Positions 1 through 5,958 of a DNA stretch of 6,089 bases are shown piece after piece; within the stretch, counting starts at the first letter, position 1, and the number at the start of each line of letters is the position of its first letter. The DNA comes from Burkholderiales bacterium (lineage in GTDB: Bacteria; Pseudomonadota; Gammaproteobacteria; Burkholderiales; Burkholderiaceae_C), in the NCBI GenBank assembly GCA_947372225.1, contig CANBSV010000126.1, forward strand, positions 1 to 6,089, written 5' to 3'. The notes beneath the pieces were generated by a model that searched no databases, was not told where the DNA came from, and was given only the letters and a program-made list of their open reading frames with translations. A program made the position numbers and the translations under genes.

Positions 1-319
1 TACATGCGTAGCTGACTGATTTGGTTTTAAAGGTGATCACCGCGCAGCAGCACGCTGAAACCACCTCGATTCACTTAGTTTGATCCTGCACCGAATGACG
101 CGGCGCAGGACGAGCCCATGTGTATGACTTCGCAGCTTTCGGGTATTACCCCTCAAACCCAGCCCATCGGCCAACTGTTGCGAAGCTCACCGGTTTTAAG
201 CGGCGAGTGCGAACGTAGAGTCGTTTGCAGTTACTTTGTTTCCAGTGGTTTTACGAGCGAACTGGTGCTCGGCATGCCCTAGTCCAAATCCGAACCCACG
301 TCGAAACCAGGTCGGTCCC
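1..319 (-). ncRNA. ssrA: tmRNA (transfer-messenger RNA), 3' end cut off by the window edge
   Basis: tmRNA rescues ribosomes stalled on broken mRNAs: charged with alanine and bound by SmpB, it enters the A site, then serves as template for a degradation tag. Read on the minus strand, the 5' end is GGGACCGACCUGG followed by the hallmark UUCGACG of the tRNA-like D-arm. Next come GGGCAUGCCGAG, CUCGUAAAA, the resume region AAGUAACUGCAAACGAC, an open reading frame ending UUAA, and then pseudoknot-type helices, for example CUUCGCA with UGCGAAG and a 9-bp stem CCUGCGCCG/CGGUGCAGG. The last bases in view, CUACGCAUGUA, match the E. coli segment CUAAGCAUGUA just before the T-arm. By comparison with E. 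coli about 54 nt, including the T-arm, acceptor strand and CCA, lie outside the window. The 5' boundary is set by the acceptor stem and could be off by a base. It starts 13 nt after the phosphatase stop codon on the same strand. Confidence 0.95.
196..228 (-). other. tmRNA proteolysis-tag reading frame (ANDSTFALAA, stop)
   Basis: The resume codon is GCA at 226-228, preceded by GUAACU, and the frame ends with UAA at 196-198. The encoded peptide is A-N-D-S-T-F-A-L-A-A. With the alanine carried by tmRNA itself the full tag would be AANDSTFALAA. The terminal ALAA is the part recognised by ClpXP/ClpAP, and the AND start is the part bound by the SspB adaptor in proteobacteria; both are kept here. 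The two residues between AND and FALAA are Ser-Thr, whereas I recall Glu-Arg (ANDERFALAA) as usual in Burkholderiales. Confidence 0.92.
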
Positions 320-329
320 AGAAGGAAGC

Positions 330-356
330 AGTTTAGGCCATTGCCAACCATTGCAA
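330..356 (-). promoter_or_regulatory. possible ssrA promoter inside the 3' end of the phosphatase gene
   Basis: On the minus strand TAAACT (330-335, 4 of 6 matches to TATAAT) lies 10 nt before the mature tmRNA 5' end. TTGCAA (351-356, 4 of 6 matches to TTGACA) stands 15 nt upstream. Pre-tmRNA is normally trimmed at its 5' end by RNase P, so a start 3-4 nt upstream of position 319 would fit. The spacer is shorter than the ideal 17 nt and the -10 overlaps the phosphatase stop codon, so this is tentative. Read-through from ubiG-phosphatase is the alternative source of transcript. Confidence 0.35.
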
Positions 357-998
357 GAGGTCTTGTGGGGTATCGGCGATGTGATGTGCGCCCCAGGCAT
401 GCACCGGCTCGCCCAGACCGATGTAGCCCCACTTCGCGGCGACGGTTCTCATGCCGGCGGCGCGACCGGCCTGCACGTCGCGCAGGTCGTCTCCCACATA
501 AAAACAGCGCGTGGGATCGACCTGCATGCGTCGTGCGGCTTCCAGCAGGGGTTCGGGGTGCGGCTTGGCGTGCGGCGTCGAGTCGCCGCCGATCACCACC
601 GCGGCGCGGTCGAACAACCCGAGAGCGCGCGACAGGGGATCGGCCAGCCGGATCGACTTGTTGGTGACGATGCCCCAAGGCAACGATCGCGATTCAAGCG
701 ACAGCAACAACTGATCCACGGCATCGAAAATCCGGGTGTCGCGCGTCATGCGCGATTCGTAGCGCGTCAGGAACTCGTCTCGAAGCGACTCGAAGGTTGC
801 ATCACCGGGCACGACCCCGAAGGCCTCGCCAACCAACCCGCGCGCGCCCGAGCCCACTGCCGCGCGCAACCGCTCGTAGGAAGCTTCGGGCAAACCACGG
901 GCGCGCAACATGTCGTTGGCAGCGCCAGCAAGATCGGGAGCGCTGTCGATGATCGTGCCGTCAAGATCGAATAGCACCGCTTGAACGACCGGGTTCAT
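333..998 (-). CDS. gph: HAD-superfamily phosphatase (annotated as phosphoglycolate phosphatase Gph; MupP-like)
   Basis: A 221-residue cytoplasmic phosphatase of HAD subfamily IA. The four catalytic motifs are intact: DLDGT with nucleophile D11 and acid/base D13; VTNKS with T112; K145 in AKPHPEP; and GDDLRD with D170, D171 and D174 for magnesium. The helical cap lies roughly at residues 17-80. Genes of this kind are usually named gph, for hydrolysis of 2-phosphoglycolate. However, position next to ubiG and the features GAR-LV, WGIVTNK-IRLA-P, KP-PEPLL, VGDDLRD and WGA near the end resemble, from memory, Pseudomonas MupP, which dephosphorylates N-acetylmuramic acid 6-phosphate in peptidoglycan recycling. 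The family call is firm; the substrate is not. The ATG at 996-998 overlaps the ubiG TGA by 4 nt (ATGA) with no strong Shine-Dalgarno sequence, so translation is probably coupled to ubiG. The stop TAA lies 13 nt before ssrA. Confidence 0.93.
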   Translation of the reverse strand: MNPVVQAVLFDLDGTIIDSAPDLAGAANDMLRARGLPEASYERLRAAVGSGARGLVGEAFGVVPGDATFESLRDEFLTRYESRMTRDTRIFDAVDQLLLSLESRSLPWGIVTNKSIRLADPLSRALGLFDRAAVVIGGDSTPHAKPHPEPLLEAARRMQVDPTRCFYVGDDLRDVQAGRAAGMRTVAAKWGYIGLGEPVHAWGAHHIADTPQDLLQWLAMA

Positions 999-1699
999 GC
1001 GGGTTTACGGCAAGCGATCATGTAGTTCACGCTGGTGTCGCCAGACAACCAGTAGCGCCTCGTGAACGGGTTGTATTCCAGCCCGCACGCCTCGGTAACG
1101 ACCAGGCCCGCAGCACGGCAGTGAGCCGCAAGCTCGCTCGGCTTGATGAATTTGGCGTATTCATGCGTGCCTTTGGGCAGCAGTTTGAGTACGTGCTCCG
1201 CGCCCACGATGGCAAACAAGAACGCCTTGGGGTTGCGGTTGATGGTCGAGAAAAACAGCCATCCATCGGGCTTGACCAACTTGGCGCAAGCCGCGACGAC
1301 CAACGACGGATCAGGCACATGCTCGAGCATTTCCATGCACGTGACCACGTCAAACGCGCCCGGTGCCTCCCCAGCCAACGTCTCGGCCGAAATTTCTCGG
1401 TACTGGATACCTGCGGTGCCTGCCTCCAGCGCATGCAAGGACGCCACCCGCAAAGCCTTGGATGCCAGATCGATTCCCAGAACGTCAGCCCCACGGCGGG
1501 CCATGGCGTCAGAAAGAATTCCGCCGCCGCAGCCGATGTCGACAACACGCTTTCCGCGAACGGATGCCCGCTGATCAATCCAATCCAGACGCAAGGGATT
1601 GATCTGGTGCAGCGGTCGAAACTCGCTTTCAGGATCCCACCAACGGTGGGCCAGTTCGCTGAATTTTGCGATTTCCTGGGGGTCAACGTTGTCTGCCAT
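995..1699 (-). CDS. ubiG: ubiquinone biosynthesis O-methyltransferase UbiG
   Basis: UbiG performs both SAM-dependent O-methylations in ubiquinone synthesis: on the 2-polyprenyl-6-hydroxyphenol intermediate and on the final demethylubiquinol. The 234-residue product begins MADNVDPQEIAKF and has the family's RWWDPESEFRPLHQINPLRL block (residues 19-38). SAM-binding motif I is VVDIGCGGG (52-60), the acidic post-I residue is D77 in LGIDLA, and motif II is FDVVTCMEMLEHVPD (116-130). FFSTINRNPKA (149-159) and the KGTHEYAKFIKP block (176-187) follow, and VNYM lies near the end. Length is close to the 240 residues of E. coli UbiG. I chose the ATG at 1697-1699, not the in-frame TTG at 1712-1714, because GGAG lies 9 nt before the ATG, the family's conserved N terminus starts there, and the TTG overlaps both the Shine-Dalgarno sequence and the ompA terminator tail. 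It overlaps the downstream phosphatase gene by 4 nt. Confidence 0.97.
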   Translation of the reverse strand: MADNVDPQEIAKFSELAHRWWDPESEFRPLHQINPLRLDWIDQRASVRGKRVVDIGCGGGILSDAMARRGADVLGIDLASKALRVASLHALEAGTAGIQYREISAETLAGEAPGAFDVVTCMEMLEHVPDPSLVVAACAKLVKPDGWLFFSTINRNPKAFLFAIVGAEHVLKLLPKGTHEYAKFIKPSELAAHCRAAGLVVTEACGLEYNPFTRRYWLSGDTSVNYMIACRKPA

Positions 1700-1708
1700 T
1701 TTCTCGCT

Positions 1709-1712
1709 CTCC
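1709..1712 (-). promoter_or_regulatory. ubiG ribosome binding site (GGAG)
   Basis: GGAG on the minus strand, 9 nt before the ATG at 1697-1699. It decides the ubiG start, and it begins one base after the U-rich tail of the ompA terminator. Confidence 0.7.
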
Positions 1713-1739
1713 AAAGAAAAACCCCGCCGTAGCGGGGTT
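1713..1739 (-). terminator. rho-independent terminator of ompA
   Basis: On the minus strand AACCCCGC (1732-1739) pairs perfectly with GCGGGGTT (1720-1727) around the 4-base loop TACG, followed by the T-rich tail TTTTTCTTT. It begins 23 nt after the ompA stop codon. The plus-strand reading has no U-tract, so direction is clear. The tail runs directly into the ubiG ribosome binding site. Confidence 0.9.
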
Positions 1740-1762
1740 ATTCAAACGCTGGATGGAACCCG

Positions 1763-2416
1763 TTATTTCTTGGTTCCCACAAACTCAATCTCCACGCGAC
1801 GGTTCTTGGCGCGGCCTTCGGCAGTCTTGTTATCAGCCACAGGCTGCTTCTTACCCTTGCCTTCGGTATAGACGCGATTCTTTTCAACGCCCTTTGCCAC
1901 CAGGTAATCCTTCACGGCTTCGGCCCGGCGCACAGACAGTTTGTCGTTGTAGGCATCCGTGCCCACCGAGTCGGTATGGCCGACAGCGATGATCACCTCC
2001 AGATTGATACTGCCCAACTTGCTGACGACGTCGTCCAACTTGGCCTTACCTTCTGGCTTGAGCACTGACTTGTCGAAATCGAAGAACGCATCGGCCGCGA
2101 AGGTCACTTTCTGGCTGACCGGGAAAGCAATCACTGGAGCGGCCACAGGGGCTGCCGGTGCGGCTTCAGCCGGGGCAGACGCTGGTTCCTCTGCAACCTT
2201 GGGGGCTGCCTTCGGCGCGCCATCGCAACCTGGCAGGGCGGTCGCTGGAGTCCAGTTGGCATCGCGCCAGCACAACTCGTTGGTGCCATTCTTCCAAGGC
2301 AGCCCATTCGGGTTAACCCAGTTATCAACCTTGGCGGTTTGAGCGGTTGCGCCAAAGGCCGTACAGGCCATTGCAACGACCGCAAACAGCGACACCACCT
2401 TATTCAGTTTCTTCAT
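1763..2416 (-). CDS. ompA: OmpA-family outer membrane / peptidoglycan-binding protein
   Basis: A 217-residue exported protein that should tether the outer membrane to peptidoglycan. It begins with a signal peptide (MKKLNK, a hydrophobic core at 7-22, probable cleavage after ATA at residue 25). A short N-terminal section with Trp/Asn-rich sequence and two cysteines (C49, C64, perhaps a disulfide) follows, then an Ala/Pro/Glu linker (about 67-95). The C-terminal OmpA-like domain spans about 103-215. FFDFDKSVLKPEGKAKLD, GHTDSVGTDAYND and LSVRRAEAV are typical. D149 and R164, spaced 15 residues apart, correspond to the diaminopimelate-binding pair of E. coli OmpA (D271/R286). Unlike E. coli OmpA it lacks the eight-stranded barrel, a form I recall as common in Burkholderiales. 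I chose the ATG at 2414-2416, which has GAGGA close upstream and a proper signal peptide; an in-frame GTG at 2471-2473 would bury the signal sequence. An intrinsic terminator follows. Confidence 0.95.
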   Translation of the reverse strand: MKKLNKVVSLFAVVAMACTAFGATAQTAKVDNWVNPNGLPWKNGTNELCWRDANWTPATALPGCDGAPKAAPKVAEEPASAPAEAAPAAPVAAPVIAFPVSQKVTFAADAFFDFDKSVLKPEGKAKLDDVVSKLGSINLEVIIAVGHTDSVGTDAYNDKLSVRRAEAVKDYLVAKGVEKNRVYTEGKGKKQPVADNKTAEGRAKNRRVEIEFVGTKK

Positions 2417-2421
2417 GGTTT

Positions 2422-2426
2422 TCCTC
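2422..2426 (-). promoter_or_regulatory. ompA ribosome binding site (GAGGA)
   Basis: GAGGA on the minus strand lies 5 nt before the ATG at 2414-2416. It fixes the start at the signal-peptide methionine. A small CUUC/GAAG stem can form just upstream. Confidence 0.7.
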
Positions 2427-2593
2427 TTCAGCGAAGGTGCAATCAATTCCGCAAAAATCTTCCGAACGGCCACCGAATACGAGTAGCAACGGGCCGAAAC
2501 GCATCAAATTGCCAACTTTTCGATTGTGCCATAGGGGTTTCAAGCCATTCGTGACAGGGCTCAACCTGACGTCCTCGTCGATCGGTTGTCGCT

Positions 2594-2622
2594 TCAGCAC
2601 AACAAGTACGGCCCCCTACAAT
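2594..2622 (+). promoter_or_regulatory. predicted gyrA promoter
   Basis: TACAAT at 2617-2622 matches the sigma-70 -10 consensus at 5 of 6 positions. TCAGCA at 2594-2599, 17 bp upstream, matches the -35 at only 3 of 6. The predicted start near 2629 would give a leader of about 65 nt. gyrA promoters are often supercoiling-sensitive in bacteria, but nothing here proves that. Confidence 0.5.
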
Positions 2623-2641
2623 CGCAGCGGTTAAGACGCCG

Positions 2642-2657
2642 CCAAGCCGCGGTTTGG
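2642..2657. repeat. near-perfect 16-bp palindrome in the gyrA leader
   Basis: CCAAGCCGCGGTTTGG is self-complementary except at one base-pair position (a G opposite a T). It lies about 13 nt after the predicted gyrA transcription start and 37 bp before the ATG. It could be an operator half-site pair, or in RNA a 6-bp hairpin with loop CGCG. It has no U-tract, so it is not an intrinsic terminator. Chance occurrence in GC-rich DNA is possible. Confidence 0.4.
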
Positions 2658-2694
2658 TCCCATCCCTACTCTGCGCTCTGCGCGAAGCCCCAGC

Positions 2695-5340
2695 ATGAGC
2701 GAGTTCGCCAAAGAAACACTGCCCGTCAGCCTCGAAGAGGAAATGCGGCGGTCTTATCTCGACTACGCCATGAGCGTGATCGTGGGGCGAGCACTGCCAG
2801 ATGCGCGGGACGGGTTGAAACCGGTTCATCGGCGTGTGCTCTTTGCCATGCACGAGTTGAACAACGACTGGAATCGGCCCTACAAGAAGTCCGCCCGCAT
2901 CGTCGGTGATGTGATCGGCAAATATCACCCGCACGGCGATCAGTCGGTCTACGACACGATCGTTCGCATGGCGCAGGACTTCTCGCTGCGACACATGCTC
3001 GTTGACGGCCAAGGAAACTTCGGATCGGTCGATGGCGACAACGCGGCCGCCATGCGCTACACCGAAATCAGGCTGGCCAAGATCGCGCACGAAATGCTGG
3101 CCGATCTCGACAAGGAAACCGTCGACTTCGGCCCCAATTACGACGGCAGCGAAAAAGAGCCGCTCGTGATGCCAAGTCGGCTGCCCAATCTGCTGGTCAA
3201 CGGCTCAGGCGGTATCGCCGTGGGCATGGCCACCAACATTCCGCCGCACAACCTCACTGAGGTGGTCGACGCCTGCTTGCACCTGCTGAAGAACCCAGCA
3301 GCCACCATCGATGAACTGATGGAGATCATGCCGGCGCCTGATTTTCCAACGGCCGGGATCATCTACGGCCTGAACGGCGTGCGCGACGGTTACCGCACGG
3401 GTCGCGGACGCGTGGTGATGCGTGCCAAGTGTCACTTCGAAGACATCGACAAGGGTCAGCGCCAGTCGATCATCGTCGACGAGATTCCGTACCAGGTGAA
3501 CAAAAAGAACCTGCTCGAGCGCATGGCCGAGTTGGTTCACGAAAAGAAGCTCGAAGGCATCAGCCACATCCAGGATGAGTCCGACAAGGACGGCATGCGC
3601 GTTGTCATCGAGCTCAAGCGCGGCGAGGTGCCGGAGGTGGTTCTCAACAACCTCTACAAGCAAACGCAGTTGCAAGACACATTCGGCATCAACATGGTGG
3701 CGCTGATCGACAACCAGCCCAAGCTGTGCAACCTGAAGGACCTGATCGCGGTGTTCCTTGAGCACCGCCGGGAAGTCGTCACGCGCCGGACCGTGTTCGA
3801 GTTGCGAAAGGCACGCGAGCGCGGCCACGTACTCGAAGGCTTGGCCGTGGCACTTGCCAACATTGACGAGTTCATCGAAACCATCAAGGCGTCGCCCACG
3901 CCGCCGGTGGCCAAGGCCGCCTTGATGAGCAAGAGCTGGGACTCGCCCATGGTGCGTGAGATGCTTTCGCGCGCTGAGGGTGAAGCCCCGGGCGGACGTG
4001 ACGCGTTCCGCCCGGAAGGTCTGCCCAAGAGCTTTGGATTGCAAGCCGATGGCCTGTATCGACTCAGCGAAGATCAGGCTGGTGAGATCTTGCAGATGCG
4101 ACTGCAACGCCTGACCGGGCTCGAGCAAGACAAGATCATCAGCGAATACAAAGAGGTGATGACCACCATCGCCGACCTGCTCAACATCCTCGCAACCCCT
4201 GAGCGGGTGACGTCCATCATTGGCGACGAGTTGTCGGCCATCAAGCAGGAGTTCGGTCAGACCAAGATCGGCGCGCGCCGCAGTGTCATTGAACACAACG
4301 CGCAAGACCTGGGGACCGAGGACCTGATCACGCCCACCGACATGGTGGTCACGCTCAGCCACACCGGTTATTTCAAGAGCCAGCCTCTGGCTGAATACCG
4401 TGCGCAAAAGCGCGGAGGCCGAGGCAAGCAGGCCACACAGACCAAGGAAGACGACTGGGTCGAGCAGTTGTTCATCGCGAACACGCACGACTACATCCTG
4501 TGCTTCACCAACAAGGGCCGCGTCTATTGGCTGAAGGTCTGGGAGGTGCCGCAAGGATCGCGCAACTCGCGCGGCAAGCCGATCGTCAACATGTTCCCTC
4601 TGCTGCCCGGCGAAAAGGTGAACGTGGTGCTGCCTCTGACCGGCGAAGCGCGCACCTTCCCGGCCGACCGGTTCGTCTTCATGGCCACGGCCAAGGGCAC
4701 CGTCAAGAAGACGCCGCTGGATGATTTCAGCAACCCGCGCAAGGCCGGCATCATCGCGGTCGATCTTGACGAAGGTGACTTCCTGATAGGCGCGGCCATC
4801 ACCGATGGTCAGCACGATGTGATGCTGTTCAGCGATGCAGGCAAGGCGGTGCGCTTCGACGAGAACGATGTGCGTCCGATGGGCCGAAACGCCCGCGGCG
4901 TGCGCGGCATGGCGCTGGAAGACGCCCACAGCGTCATTGCCATGCTGGTGGCCGAAGACGAGACCCAAAGCGTCCTGACGGCCACGGTGAACGGTTTTGG
5001 CAAGCGCACCAGCATCGTCGAATACACCCGACACGGCCGCGGCACCAAAGGCATGATCGCCATGCAGCAGACCGACCGCAACGGCAAGGTCGTGGCGGCT
5101 ACGTTGGTGCGACCCGACGACGAAATCATGCTGATCACCGACAAGGGTGTTCTGGTGCGCACCCGCGTGTCCGAGATTCGCGAACTTGGGCGCGCCACCC
5201 AGGGCGTCACGCTGATTGCACTTGATGCGGGATCGACGCTGAGCGGCCTGCAGCGCATCGTCGAGAACGACGTGAACGCCAACGACAGCAACACCCCCAC
5301 CGGCGACGATGATGAGTCGCCATCTACCGAGAGCCTCTGA
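2695..5340 (+). CDS. gyrA: DNA gyrase subunit A
   Basis: GyrA forms the A2B2 gyrase with GyrB and introduces negative supercoils by cutting and religating DNA. The 881-residue product keeps E. coli numbering through the N-terminal domain: SYLDYAMSVIVGRALPDARDGLKPVHRR (20-47), the quinolone-resistance region (67-106), and catalytic Y122 in MRYTEIRL next to R121. The NPPHNLTE-type block appears as TNIPPHNLTE, and the long coiled-coil follows from about 360 to 520. The gyrase-specific GyrA box is QKRGGRG (571-577, 4405-4425), needed for DNA wrapping and separating GyrA from ParC. The six-bladed C-terminal pinwheel follows, then a short acidic tail (DDDES). D87 is conserved, but position 83 is Gln (CAG at 2941-2943) where E. 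coli has Ser. The start is the first ATG with the family's N terminus; the Shine-Dalgarno sequence is weak (GAAG, 8 nt upstream). The stop overlaps the next start codon by one base. Confidence 0.98.
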   Translation: MSEFAKETLPVSLEEEMRRSYLDYAMSVIVGRALPDARDGLKPVHRRVLFAMHELNNDWNRPYKKSARIVGDVIGKYHPHGDQSVYDTIVRMAQDFSLRHMLVDGQGNFGSVDGDNAAAMRYTEIRLAKIAHEMLADLDKETVDFGPNYDGSEKEPLVMPSRLPNLLVNGSGGIAVGMATNIPPHNLTEVVDACLHLLKNPAATIDELMEIMPAPDFPTAGIIYGLNGVRDGYRTGRGRVVMRAKCHFEDIDKGQRQSIIVDEIPYQVNKKNLLERMAELVHEKKLEGISHIQDESDKDGMRVVIELKRGEVPEVVLNNLYKQTQLQDTFGINMVALIDNQPKLCNLKDLIAVFLEHRREVVTRRTVFELRKARERGHVLEGLAVALANIDEFIETIKASPTPPVAKAALMSKSWDSPMVREMLSRAEGEAPGGRDAFRPEGLPKSFGLQADGLYRLSEDQAGEILQMRLQRLTGLEQDKIISEYKEVMTTIADLLNILATPERVTSIIGDELSAIKQEFGQTKIGARRSVIEHNAQDLGTEDLITPTDMVVTLSHTGYFKSQPLAEYRAQKRGGRGKQATQTKEDDWVEQLFIANTHDYILCFTNKGRVYWLKVWEVPQGSRNSRGKPIVNMFPLLPGEKVNVVLPLTGEARTFPADRFVFMATAKGTVKKTPLDDFSNPRKAGIIAVDLDEGDFLIGAAITDGQHDVMLFSDAGKAVRFDENDVRPMGRNARGVRGMALEDAHSVIAMLVAEDETQSVLTATVNGFGKRTSIVEYTRHGRGTKGMIAMQQTDRNGKVVAATLVRPDDEIMLITDKGVLVRTRVSEIRELGRATQGVTLIALDAGSTLSGLQRIVENDVNANDSNTPTGDDDESPSTESL

Positions 5341-5951
5341 TGAAACGAATCCTTGCACTCAGCGTGCTGTGTCTTGCCATCGGCGCACAAGCCCAAACCG
5401 CCCTGCCCACCTCGCAGGCCAAAAAGGATCTGGTCAGCAAGATCCTGGTTCTCCAGCAACCCGACGTTGAAATGCTGGCCAAAAATCTGGCCCAGGAGCC
5501 GGCCGGACGCATGCTTCAAGAGGCTGGCCGTGTGCTCCAAAGCCAGGTGGCTGAAGACAAGCGCGACGCCGTCGCGCGGTCGCTGGAGGCCAGCGCCAGA
5601 AAGTACGTGGACGAAGCCGTGCCGCTGGTGCGAGAGCGCGCCATCAAGCTGGCTCCATCGACGATTGGAGTCGCTCTCGACGAGCGCTTCACTGAAGAAG
5701 AACTCAAAGGTCTGATTGCCTGGCTCGAATCGCCGACGTTCAAGAAGTACCAGCAAGTCGCGCCTGAAATTCAGCGCAATTTCATGCAAAAGCTGGTGGC
5801 AGACGCACGTCCAGTGATCGAGCCAAAACTCAAGACGCTCGAAGAGAACGTTCGCGCGACGCTGTTGAGCACGGGCTCTGGATCATCGTCGGCACCTCCT
5901 TCAGGCACCGCGCCGGCCGCCAAGCCACCGGCGAAGGCCGCGACCAAGTAA
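5340..5951 (+). CDS. secreted DUF2059 domain protein
   Basis: A 203-residue protein of unknown function. An N-terminal signal peptide (MKRILALSVLCLAIGAQA, probable cleavage after A18) predicts export to the periplasm. C11 does not sit in a convincing lipobox, so a lipoprotein is unlikely. The body is largely alpha-helical and charged. The segment ERFTEEELKGLIAWLESPTF (115-134), continuing KKYQQVAPEIQ, is the typical DUF2059 core. Residues 178-203 are a low-complexity Ser/Ala/Pro/Lys tail. The ATG overlaps the gyrA TGA by one base (TGATG), with GAGAG a few bases upstream, so translation is probably coupled to gyrA. serC starts 7 nt after its stop. No catalytic motif can be seen, and the position between gyrA and serC gives no clear functional hint. 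The family assignment is from motif recognition only. Confidence 0.88.
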   Translation: MKRILALSVLCLAIGAQAQTALPTSQAKKDLVSKILVLQQPDVEMLAKNLAQEPAGRMLQEAGRVLQSQVAEDKRDAVARSLEASARKYVDEAVPLVRERAIKLAPSTIGVALDERFTEEELKGLIAWLESPTFKKYQQVAPEIQRNFMQKLVADARPVIEPKLKTLEENVRATLLSTGSGSSSAPPSGTAPAAKPPAKAATK

Positions 5952-5958
5952 CGGATTC

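Larger units (their letters stand above)
2417..2694. other. ompA-gyrA divergent intergenic region
   Basis: This 278-bp region must hold promoters for both ompA (leftward) and gyrA (rightward). On the gyrA side I see a good -10 box (2617-2622) and a palindrome (2642-2657). On the ompA side only the ribosome binding site is clear. TTGGCA at 2510-2515 and CACAAT at 2523-2528 (both minus strand) resemble promoter elements but neither has a matching partner at normal spacing. No small gene, tRNA or repeat element is evident. Confidence 0.7.

Noticed and set aside
196..678. 160-codon minus-strand frame ending in NDSTFALAA
   Set aside because: It is an out-of-frame reading of the phosphatase gene that runs into the tmRNA. 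Only its last ten codons are meaningful, as the tmRNA tag.
225..974. 249-codon plus-strand frame opposite the phosphatase and the 5' part of ssrA
   Set aside because: It is antisense to an intact conserved HAD gene and to tmRNA, with no recognisable domain.
1697..1714. UbiG start at the TTG (1712-1714), adding MESEK
   Set aside because: The TTG overlaps the Shine-Dalgarno GGAG and the terminator tail; the ATG at 1697-1699 fits the conserved N terminus.
2414..2473. OmpA start at the GTG (2471-2473), adding 19 residues
   Set aside because: The extension would put a charged segment before a textbook signal peptide, while the ATG at 2414-2416 has a good ribosome binding site.
2487..2551. ompA promoter built on TTGGCA (2510-2515) or CACAAT (2523-2528)
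   Set aside because: At 17-bp spacing the partners are CCGTTG and CGAATG, which are poor; neither pair is convincing.
3205..5358. 717-codon open frame on the minus strand opposite gyrA
   Set aside because: It is the mirror of a GC-rich, strongly biased coding sequence. Its product is rich in His/Val/Ala/Asp without any recognisable domain, and gyrA is certain on the other strand.
4809..5789. 326-codon minus-strand frame across the gyrA-DUF2059 junction
   Set aside because: It is antisense to two well-supported genes, low-complexity in Ser/Arg, with no domain.
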